A stretch of 64,000 nt of DNA from Scolanthus callimorphus (Eukaryota > Cnidaria > Anthozoa > Actiniaria > Edwardsiidae): contig CM066913.1 in assembly GCA_033964015.1 (NCBI GenBank), forward strand, positions 4,315,169 through 4,379,168. The letters are read 5' to 3'. The first letter of the stretch is position 1. Each line of letters opens with the position of its first letter. Under the pieces are notes generated by a model. That model made no database searches. It had not been told where the DNA came from and worked only from the letters and a program-made list of their open reading frames with translations. A program made the translations under genes and the position numbers. Positions 55,501 to 64,000 of this stretch are shown here, piece by piece.

Positions 55501-58464
55501 TGTAAGGCCAGTTTTGCAAATTTTGTTGCATTTGTCGTGGCAATTTTTCTCACGCAAGTTGCAAATCCAATGCCGCTCTAGTGTAAATGAGATGCAAATC
55601 ATGTTTGAAATCTCCACAACATCATGCGACAAAAATTGCAGCAGATAGCGCCAAATTGCACCTAGTTTACATTAGTGATTTTGAGTCGACGCATATGCAC
55701 GAGAAAAATTGCTGCAACTCGTGCGGCAAAAATTTCAGCAAAAATCGCAAGACGAGTGTAAACTGGCATAAAGGTTTAGAGGATCAGACTTACATCTTCC
55801 AGGTTAGTAATCCTTGTAACAAGGGCATCAAGTTCTTGTTGCTTTTGTTCAAGTTCCTACAGAAAAATGTTCAAAGTAACAGCACTATACATCATGTTAG
55901 GGAACTGGGTTTGTGCAAAAATGGAGATTGAAAGGAATTATTATGCTGTTTAGGTACCACAGTAGCATTTTGTCAAGTCTCACCAATTGCTGGGTTCTGT
56001 TGACACTCTTGAGTTTAGCATACTTCGACTTCTGATCTGGGGGCTAAACGGAGAAAACAAAGACCATGTCAGATTTTTTGCTTTATTTGCATAAGCAGTG
56101 GTGGATGCAGACCCTTAAGAAGGGGGGTGGCTAGTACAAAGGATATACTGCAGAGTTAAGACCAAGGGGGTGGTTAATCTTAAAGGTTTTTACAAGAAAT
56201 ATCATGAGAACAAGGGGGGTGGCTAGCCACCCTAATCACCCCCCCTAGATCCGCCCTTGATAAGAGAGAGTACTTAATCCCAATGAGGGACATGTGTCCC
56301 TGTCCCAATGCAGCTGTTTCAAGATGAATCTCAATTGAATGCAAATTTTACCATGTCCTCAACAAGACTTTCAGCCATACGATGCTCCTGATCAAGCTCA
56401 ACATCAAGCTGCTGAATCTGGCGCTCTTTCCTGAAGAAGACAATAACAGCACAGCTACTTACTGGTACAAATGCATGTATTCAAGAAAGAGCTATCTTCA
56501 CTTACTCTTGCCGTCTTGTGAATACTTCATCAATGGCTTTTTGCTCCTGTTCATTCTGCACTTTCAACTGAAAGAGGCAGGAGACTACTTACAGTTTCAG
56601 TCTCAAACATTTACCTGCTACCAGGTACATTCATAATGTTAAGTAACGTCTCAGCCTTAGCCCTGTAATGACTGTCTGTTTGTCCAATCAACTGGTTGGT
56701 CAGGCAGAGTGGCGAGCTGACCGACTGGTGGGTCAATCGCCTGGCAGGCAGACTGGCCTGCAAACTGACCAACCAGAGGACCAACCAACCACCAGGAGCA
56801 ACTGAATGAATAAAGGGAGGGAATGAATAGAGTGAATGCTCACAAACAAACATGAATAAACAAACAAATGAAGATGGATGAATGAATGAATAAAAAGGGA
56901 CTAGAAATCAAATAAAAAAAAAGAAACTGAAAAGGTTACAAAATGGTGAAGCATTTATCTTGGCATATCTACAGAGCTTCTGAAAAAGTGTGCTGTTGCA
57001 GACTGGCAACTTTGGCCCAAATCTCCAACTTCCTACAACTTTGGCCAGAACCTGCAACTTCCCACAACATCTAAGAAAATCTGGGGGAAAAACAGTATAT
57101 TCTCCTCATATTATTTCCAAATAAACATCAGTGTCTTTTTTCCCACAACTTTTATCCTTCCAAATCCCACAACAGTTGGCTTTTTTCCAACACTTTTTCA
57201 GAAGCTCCATATTGTATACAATTTATTAATATTATTAACAACTTACAGCATTGTAATCTTGAATGATATCATCCATTTCAGTATCTGTATTCAGTTTATC
57301 AACAAGCTGAAAATAAAGTTTTAATTCATTAGAAAAACATGTTATAAAAAAAATATCATAGAGATACATGTAATATAAGTCCACAAATGCTCTATATGTA
57401 TTTTCAAGGCCATACATATATGGAACACTGCTCTTTTTGCTACAAATAAATAACCATATTATTTTCTTAACCTCTCTCTGGAAAACAAGCCTGTACCTAA
57501 CTGTACTCTGGTATTTTGGAAACTATGTATCACTCTGCTCTTATTTCCCATGCCCTACTTAATGTTTATTTGTTGATTTTGAACTGCTGATTTTGATATT
57601 AAATTTTTTTTAACAACATTGATCTCAGGTAGAGTGCATATTTTAGCAAAAAGAGGCTTTTTACAATTAAATAATAATACAAGATAATAATACAAGATTT
57701 TGTGTTTAAGTTGTGTTCAGTTGCAGCCTACAAAATGCTGATTGTAGAATCTTACTGTATTGTAATCAGCAAGCTGCCCTTGCAGACCTTTGATTTCAGC
57801 AGCCAGTCCCTCAGCCCTAGAAGTGGACATTAAAAAACAGTCCCCTTGGTGAATATTTTCTAGTCTTGAATGAGCTACTATCCATCAACCACATCTCCAG
57901 AAATTGTTCAACAAGTCTTGTAACTAGCACATCATGATACATTTTTATTCTTTCTTATAAACCCTACCACTTGGGTAGGGTACTATGGCCCTTTGAATAA
58001 AGAAATCATTATAATTGTTCCTAGGGATAGCACAACCATACATCAGGAACCAAACCCCAAAATAACATACTTTTTCTCATAGGTGAGGTAAGTTGAGTTT
58101 TCTTGGTTGAACTGATCAACTTCTTTCTGTAGCTTGCCTATCTCTCCATTGAGATCTATCATTTTGGCCCTGTCAGGAAGAACAAACATTAAAATTGTTT
58201 AATTAAAGAATACCAGTGAGTATATAATTACATGGAGGCTTTATAGAGGCAGGTTTAAATTAAGTGGACTGAGGGGAGTCCACCCTTTCTATTAAATAAA
58301 CTTTCTATCAAATAAACGTAACAAACAGATAATATGGTATTATGCACCAGGTGTTGGAATGTTTAAAATGTTTAATGGGCAATTCCAGAAAATGTACCCA
58401 GGGGCAGGTGGCATTTGGAAACTCTGAATGGGAGGGGGTTTTCAAGCTCTGAATTCTGCCTGCA

Positions 58465-58498
<34 letters not shown>

Positions 58499-60667
58499 CA
58501 TAGCTGGAAGCTAGTATAATCTCTCAGGACTTCTATATGCATGGGGGGGGGGGGGGGGGTCACAAACTAGTGCTGTCCGCCCCCAGGGTACATATATTTT
58601 CTGGAATTGGCCAATAATATAATTACTGCAATAACCTTGGCCTTGAAATTTACTACCAAAGACGTTTGCCAGGATTGGCAGAACCGAGTCAAGGCGATTT
58701 AATTATAATATCCAGGGATGTCAACCACAGGACTTCAAAACTCTGGAGACTGCCTTGAAATGGTAAAATTTCCTAAAATTCTCCCCGGCGAAACACAGTA
58801 AAGTATGACAGTCGTCTTGATTTTTTTCCCGGGAGACGGAAGCGAAAATCTTAAGACTCCCCAGCAAAACCTTCCCTGCTAGCAGAGGCCTCTTTTCTCT
58901 GCATTTCGCTGGCTGAGGTTTGTGAGGAAAAGAGACCTCTGTGCTGGGTCGAAACTCGCAGAAATTGACTGAGTGAGTTGATTTCCCGGGAGATTTACGG
59001 TGAAAACCAGGAGACCGGGAGATTTGACTCAAAACCGAGAGAGTTGGCAGGTATGCTTTTCCTCACGAACCTCAGCCAGCAAAATGCAGAGAAAAGAGGC
59101 CTCTGCTAGCAGGGAAAGCAAAACCAGGAGAGTTGACATCTCTGAATATCCTCTTCCCAGTAAATAATACAACTGCATCTTATCATAAAAATATATTCAC
59201 TGCTGGAACTCACCTCAGCTGTCCCATATAGTAGGACTTGTCTTGGACCTGCCTCTGCGGTCCTAAAAGGCACAATTTTATTTATTTATTTACATTCTGC
59301 ATTGCATGTAAGCTATATACACAGGGAAAAGTTGTTTAATAAATACTCAGTTTTCATGGGAAACACAGGGATGTTGGTATCGCCCATCCTCAGTGCAGGT
59401 CTTACAACTTACTAACCCACTACCAACACTGACTATGGGAACCTCAAAATTAGAACTTCCCTCTGTGTGGGGTTTTCCAGCCCTCAGGCAAATTGTGTAA
59501 ATTGCTTAAATTACCTCTAGATGCAGTTTTGGGTCCTAGCAAACCCTGCCTGGTCATTGGCCTGTCAGCAACCTTTATCTGGGCATTTAAAGCTGAAAAT
59601 TGCAATATCATTCAGTAATCAGTAAAATTACAGAATCTACAATATTGTAGCTGATTTATATTATATTCCAGATTTTGAAAAACAAATCATGTCATCAAAC
59701 CTCCAGCAAGTGCCTCTCCTCCTCTTGAACCTGGTCGAGCTGTACCTGGATTCTAAAAATTGACAGGAAATAATACATCAAACATTAAATAGAAAAGTTT
59801 TTTAACTCAGCTGAAAGAACCATATAATTCTCATTATTTGCATGGGAGAATTTACTGGAAAAGTTCTCTCATAACCAGAATAGGCTAAAATTTCAATGTT
59901 CAGGAGAAAGGAGTATAAGTAGTAACACTTATTCCAGCACTGTATGGTTTAAATTGTCCTCTGATGATGGCATCACCTTTAATTGATGATTATGCATCCA
60001 ACTAAATAAAATAAATAAAAAGCCAGGGTCTTTTTGATATGAGGGCCTCCAAAAGACTTGAAGAAATGCAGAGACCTATGAACATGCCTCAATCATACTC
60101 ATGCTTCAATTTGGGAACTGGGAAGATGACAGTAACAAAGCAAAATCCAACACACTGCTAACTGTGTACAAAATTAATCTTATAATATCTGTTCATAACA
60201 TCACAAGTTCCAGGCTTACCATGGCAGCACCTAAAATAAAGAAAACAAAGAGAAAAAGTATTTATCATTACTAGTAATTTAGATAAGGTTTTCATATTTG
60301 ATAATATTTTGTTCCATAGGAGCTAGAGAGAAACAAAAATTATGATTCTGGTTGTGTTAAGTTAACCTGTGTTTACACACTTTGCTTTTGTAGTAGGGAT
60401 CCTATTTTTTTAAATAGTGTAGTAAGCTAAACTTCATTTACAACCAGACATTTTCAAAACATCATATCAATCAAAATGTCTCAAAATATTGATTATTTTT
60501 GTATTTTTTTTGTATATATTTCTTAAAGTCTTCCTTAACTTATGCAACAAAAAATTCTCTTTCTGAAACTAATTTCATGAATTTCCACTCTAGCATAAAA
60601 TACTAACAGAACAGTAACAGTATGACGGGTTCATCATTATTCTTACCTGTAGGAATCCTGCCCATGC
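49592..60667 (-). CDS. IFT74: Intraflagellar transport protein 74 (IFT-B core), 3' end in gap
   Basis: Twenty-seven exons align in order with vertebrate IFT74: 60647-60667, 60220-60230, 59701-59752, 59515-59592, 59214-59262, 58071-58169, 57756-57816, 57247-57306, 56506-56567, 56352-56430, 55984-56043, 55794-55856, 55191-55224, 54693-54808, 54271-54311, 53920-53999, 53375-53428, 53154-53194, 52672-52728, 52438-52491, 52284-52350, 51621-51661, 51331-51393, 50730-50788, 50549-50603, 50067-50137 and 49656 into the gap. Landmarks are NPGTARPGSRGG (basic N-terminus that binds tubulin with IFT81), LVDKLNTDTEMDD, QQLDMDLEEHQ, DDLSFKENEMQKSQST and LMENETHSQ. The product is a long coiled coil that pairs with IFT81. 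Phases agree at every junction except 50730, where one base seems missing. The first coding exon and the last roughly 40 codons are not visible. Confidence 0.95.
50730..50788 (-). CDS. IFT74: IFT74 exon with out-of-phase donor
   Basis: The exon reads ELEIYDDLDALREQSQEKR and ends AGAAA|GTAAGT, leaving phase 2, but the next exon (50549-50603, RLQEEKVVLTSRKDTFKK) must be read from phase 0. One more G at the border would restore both the frame and the expected lysine. In an essential, otherwise perfect gene this points to a one-base consensus error. Confidence 0.7.
50977..51196. mobile_element. Mutator-type MITE, intron copy
   Basis: Same family as 14176-14393 (ATTCTCGTACCCAGAGCTCC start, gcatgcgcagaaag core). 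GGGCAAGAA is duplicated at 50968-50976 and 51197-51205. Lies in an IFT74 intron. Confidence 0.8.
51963..52259. mobile_element. PIF/Harbinger-type MITE in IFT74 intron
   Basis: AGGCCCGTTCACAC and inverted AGGCCGGTTCACAC ends; TAA at 51960-51962 and 52260-52262. Arms are rich in TCGCGCGA/CGCGGCGA words. It ends 24 bp from the donor side of exon 52284-52350. Confidence 0.85.
52794..53027. mobile_element. MITE with CAGGGCCCGAC ends
   Basis: CAGGGCCCGAC and inverted GTTGGGCCCTG; interior repeats gtcgcca words. IFT74 intron. Confidence 0.6.
54098..54238. mobile_element. Near-palindromic MITE, GCTCTAAAGGGAAGGGGAGG
   Basis: Both arms read from tagNctgcgtag through gctctaaagggaaggggagg and cagggcaagc. 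It can fold over nearly its whole length. IFT74 intron. Confidence 0.75.
54534..54620. repeat. 87-bp hairpin repeat
   Basis: ggtaccctggacaccagag...aagcttcactc is answered by gagtgaagctt...cctctggtaacc. IFT74 intron. Confidence 0.6.
55500..55775. mobile_element. Diverged copy of the 51963 Harbinger-type MITE
   Basis: Opens aaggccagttttgcaaattt and ends cgagtgtaaactggcataa, with ttgtcgtggcaatttttctc inside. It has lost most CpG sites, as expected for an older copy. It ends 19 bp before exon 55794-55856. Confidence 0.6.
56097..56257. mobile_element. MITE, diverged GGGCGGATCTAG family
   Basis: agtggtggatgcagaccc and inverted ctagatccgccctt ends with GGGGGGTGGCTAG-type words on both sides of the core. 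IFT74 intron. Confidence 0.55.
56973..57208. mobile_element. MITE with GAGCTTCTGAAAAAGTGT ends
   Basis: AGAGCTTCTGAAAAAGTGT at the left and GGAGCTTCTGAAAAAGTGT inverted at the right; core repeats caacttt/cccacaac words. IFT74 intron. Confidence 0.7.
58465..58558. repeat. Two long G runs in an IFT74 intron
   Basis: A 32-base G run at 58465-58496 and a second of about 17 near 58543-58559. G-quadruplex-prone and hard to assemble; lengths are uncertain. Confidence 0.85.
58714..59143. mobile_element. MITE with long internal inverted arms
   Basis: AGGGATGTCAAC and inverted AGAGATGTCAACTCTCC ends; internal arms ctgctagcagaggcctcttt and aaagaggcctctgctagcag pair over about 60 bp. IFT74 intron. Confidence 0.7.
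60220..60230 (-). CDS. IFT74: 11-nt IFT74 microexon
   Basis: Between acceptor ttattttag and donor GTAAGC lies GTGCTGCCATG. It completes a Gly codon and adds A-A-M, linking GRIPTG to NPGTARPG in frame, as in the vertebrate TAMPPGTARPG segment. The phase fit on both sides makes it very unlikely to be chance. Confidence 0.75.
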
Positions 60668-62339
60668 CTTTGGTCAGATAATAAGGGTAAAAGTAAAGGA
60701 ATATACCACACTGTAGTGTAATTCATACCTGTAATACCAATTAATTTGTAATTCATAACCTGTAATATTATCACCGTGGACCTCAGGGGCCAGGGTCAGT
60801 TAAGAGTTATCTGCAGATAAACACTTATCCAATGGATAAATCCTGAACAAATCCTATACAACAGATAACTTTTATCCATGGATAACTTTATCCAACCTTT
60901 CAGGAACCGGCTTCCAACCTTTCAGGAACCCAGGTTTGTCAGTCTCTTGGAGTACTGTTACGAGTTATCCCACAAAATATGGTCGCTTTATTTTTTAGGG
61001 TACTGACTCCATGTTTCTTAAATCTACATGTAAACATCAAAGGATACCACTAGGGGTGGTCTGCTTCCCCTTGTCCCTGTTCCTGGGCGCTGCATGCTTG
61101 CTAGTGAGCCTGTGGTTAATACAGAGAAGGGTGTTTACAATTGTGAAGCATAAGTCAGTGTGAGAGATCTTGTTCATAAACTTGCAGGATTGTGGTGTTG
61201 CTAGTCATAAGGCATATTTACTGTAATTCCAGGGTTTTAGAAAGTTTTTGCAGGATGTGTATTTTAAGAATTTTGGTATTGAGGTACGCCAAGCTCTCCA
61301 AAGACCCTTTCCATTTGGTACCCTGGTCGTTCTAGTTCCTTCTTGTATCATGAAGCTAGTACAAACAAAGACCAGTACAAACATTTTGCGACCGGGAAAA
61401 ATATGAGTGCTATTGTCAAACTCAAAGTCAAGGTCTGTCAACATTAACTTGACATCAGAAAAGACGTTCAGTTTTGTGGTTAATATTCTGCTGAAAAGGA
61501 TTATAAATTTCAGTACCCACTTCCGAATGGAAGATTGTTTGCTTGAAGCCCCAGCTTTAGAAATTGAAGATTTTTGCCGCTTTTTTCATGTAAGTTTTGC
61601 CGTTTCCAAGGCAAACGTAGACAGAAGTGCCAGTGCAGAAATTGAACGCGAAAATGTTGAAATATAAGTAATAAGATCAAGAGAAACTAAGTCATAGACA
61701 TACTTACTTTGTAATACAACCAAATCAGGATCAGATGAGTTTAAATTATCTTGTTATAAGTAGAAAACGAGTGACTTTCTTTCTATTTTTCTCGAGCAGT
61801 TCGAGCCATTTTCACCAAACAAGCAATCGTCTCGCTTTGCATGCTGGGTAAAGATAGTGGGCTCAGCTTTTACACAGGTATCCCAAGATATCTGTTCAAG
61901 TGTAGTGTGTTTTCAGGGAAAAGAGAGACAGAAGAGAAAGCGGCGAGAAGTTCGACGAACGAGTTTTTGGCTGGAAAAAACCTTCTGGAATTCCAAATAT
62001 GGTAAACAAAAACTGCCATATAAGCGGAAATTTTAGGATAACGCGAGACATCAGAAACTTCTTGTAAAACGCGGGGCTGTAGCGCCTCGTACCCCCCAGT
62101 TTTTTCCAAGAATGAGGAACGGGATATGGCAACGCACATTCAGAAACGGGGACACGCTCATGCTCACAGAACAGACAGTGGCCTTCAGAGACTGGTTGCA
62201 GGCCCTTGCCTTATTCAAGGACGACACGGGCACACTTGCTGGATTCTGGGGCACGCGGCAATTCATTCCAATGCACGGGGCGCGCCTTCACGAAACAGTG
62301 GTACTCGCAGGGGCTTTATTGACGGACCTAGTTATTTTA
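60668..62339. other. Upstream of IFT74; first exon not found
   Basis: The N-terminal coding exon (expected to be Arg/Pro/Ser-rich) was not located. A short minus-strand ATG frame, MARTARE, at about 61790-61815 is the only weak candidate and has no good donor. A MITE occupies 60786-60911. The rest shows nothing recognised. Confidence 0.3.
60786..60911. mobile_element. MITE of the 39468 family, copy 2
   Basis: ggggccagggtc start and caggaaccggc end, with cttatccaatggata and the long shared word acaaatcctatacaacagat inside. Confidence 0.7.
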
Positions 62340-62954
62340 GGGAGCATTCATAATTTATCTAGAGGGGGGCCTATGATGATTTCCTAATTTTTTTCTTTTG
62401 ATTTTTTGAAGCCCCCCCTGATGATCTCAGGGTTTTTATCCTGATCCCCCCTCAAGAGATGTCATTAATCAAAGAAAAATGTCATAGCTCCCCCCCCCCC
62501 CCCACCACCACATATACATGTCAAACCCACCCTTAGCCATATTAAAGTCTTGTGATAGTTACTGACCGTGAAGATTGCTATTAATCTTATCTATTTTTTC
62601 AGAAAAAAAATTGAATGTCAGTTACTTTTTAACATAATCAGATGTGAATCTTCCAATTCGGGAGTTTCTTCCTCCACTGATAAACCCTAACTTAAAATTT
62701 ATTTAATAACCTTATTAGGTTATTATGTCGAGGGGGATTAAAATGAAAGTTAGCCTAACAGGTTCTTATATGCGGGTTTTACTGTATTTTCGTATATTTT
62801 TTTTTCGGGAAAAAATGGTTGGCCCCCCCTACGCTCAATGTTATTTTTGTTGGAAATTTTCCATAGCCCCCCCTAAAGCATATTAGGGAAAAACAGAGGC
62901 CCCCCTCAAATCATCATAGCCCCCCCTCTAGATAAATTATGAACGTTCCCTCCC
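62340..62954. mobile_element. About 615-bp MITE
   Basis: Ends share ATAATTTATCTAGAGGGGGG inverted, then CCTATGATGATTT. The flanks gggagcattc and gggaacgttc also pair. Many ggccccccct words inside. Confidence 0.75.
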
Positions 62955-63033
62955 GTTTTTTTTCTTACCGCTAAAATTGTAAAGCTTTTGTTTTACTAGC
63001 CAATCAAATTCGTTTTATCAGTAGCTTTAAGCA

Positions 63034-63154
63034 TAGTTTCCATATAGTCTTATCTGTCGTATCTGTCACATCAGTCGACCGTGAAACAATAGAAATTGGA
63101 ATTATTCTTTTGTTTCACGGTTGACTGATACGACAGATAAGACTATGGAAACTA
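63034..63154. mobile_element. 121-bp near-palindromic MITE
   Basis: TAGTTTCCATATAGTCTTAT and inverted TAGTTTCCATAGTCTTATCT arms continue through gtttcacgg near the centre. Folds almost completely. Confidence 0.75.
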
Positions 63155-63689
63155 GGCTTTAGGCAGACGTACACGTACAAGCAAGCAATGATTTCTTGTT
63201 GTTCTCTGTAGCGGCATAGAAACAAGAGTAAATACCACTAGGTCTGTCGAAAACGCCTTAACAAGAACAGACACTTATTTCTGTCTGTTGTATAGCCCGC
63301 GATGCGTCATGGGAGCAAATAGGTATACCAAAACACAATCATGGATGCTGGTTTTAAGGATGAATAACCATACTTATCATCCTTTTTATGTCAAACGACT
63401 GTACAATACATCGCTCGCAAGAAATTTTGTACTGGATTAAACGCGAGAATTTCGTTCTTCTTAGTTTTTCCCATGACACACTGCGGGCTACAACGACAGT
63501 TGTGACGATGCAACCTTTCTGAATAGGTGTCTATCAGAGGAACGCCCCTTCTTATGAGCCCCTGGTACTCGTTAATCCAAGGCAGGGGGCACGCAGGAGG
63601 AGAAAGGGGCACGTGTCAATTCAAGCGGGAGGAGGGAGGGGCACACTTTCTGCATTCTGGGGCACGCAAATATATATATATGTTTATAA

Positions 63690-63950
63690 TATAGCTACGA
63701 TATAACGCGCGCTCTGATTGGTCCAAATCTATGCTCTATTATACCGATAAAGTAATGGTTTTCTCCCGCTTTATCATGAAAGCATTAGAGCACAACTTTC
63801 TATGACTTTATCGGCAAATAGAGCACTTGTGATGTTGGGAAAGACACTCGAAACGTTTTATCGTGTCTCTCCCAACATCACACGTGCTCTATTGCGCGAT
63901 AAAGTCATAGAAAGTTGTGCTCTACTGCTTAAATAAAGAAATGTGTATAA
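63690..63950. repeat. Palindrome-rich dispersed repeat
   Basis: agagcacaactttctatgac at about 63788 is matched in reverse by gtcatagaaagttgtgctct at about 63905, with GTGATGTTGGGAAAGACAC / GTGTCTCTCCCAACATCAC between: an inverted repeat about 150 bp long. The outer part matches 5455-5640 in reverse. Confidence 0.7.
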
Positions 63951-64000
63951 AATATTATTATTATCATGGGGGGACGAGATCGCGCGAGGCAGGGCCACAA

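Noticed and set aside
61790..61815. MARTARE as the first coding exon of IFT74
   Set aside because: No donor follows in frame and the frame closes after eight codons; kept only as a weak possibility.

Overview
This is eukaryotic nuclear DNA from an invertebrate animal. The genes are split by introns with canonical GT-AG borders, AATAAA signals follow two terminal exons, and more than half of the window is transposon-derived. An intron-rich IFT74 gene shows a ciliated animal. Together with BEL/Pao, DIRS-type and LINE remnants, the many PIF/Harbinger- and Mutator-type MITEs and the SABATH-type methyltransferases, this fits a cnidarian best, probably an anthozoan. The taxon is inferred, not proven. 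The 100-base N run (49492-49591) and several one-base homopolymer deletions in otherwise open exons suggest a long-read scaffold.

Layout. 1-2.1 kb: MITEs, no gene. 2.1-4.86 kb: five-exon SABATH-type carboxyl methyltransferase gene (+). 5.4-9.8 kb: MITEs and a 2.2-kb element carrying a tandem array with double-CRE palindromes. 11.0-16.95 kb: second SABATH copy, interrupted by a 3.1-kb long-TIR element and frameshifted. 16.0-37.6 kb: a tandem segmental duplication, unit 1 about 16004-28199 and unit 2 about 28200-37597. Each unit holds the 3' end of a SABATH gene (+) and a small signal-peptide/one-TM protein gene (-). The units carry different later insertions, so each serves as the empty-site control for the other and fixes the ends and target duplications of several unnamed elements. 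33.6-36.46 kb: degraded DIRS-type (tyrosine recombinase) retrotransposon (-). 37.6-39.4 kb: foldback element. 41-47 kb: LINE 3' ends, MITEs, a cysteine-rich secreted-type terminal exon (+) and a PPxY-rich terminal exon (-). 47.6-49.49 kb: BEL/Pao gag remnant, then the gap. 49.59-60.67 kb: IFT74 (-), 27 exons located, its 3' end lost in the gap. 60.7-64 kb: MITEs only.

The genes do not form a pathway. The SABATH copies are a small local family, probably small-molecule carboxyl methyltransferases. IFT74 is a core IFT-B ciliary transport subunit. The most informative parts are the duplication with its reciprocal empty sites, the animal SABATH cluster, and a satellite-bearing element and a minisatellite-TIR element that match no family I can name.
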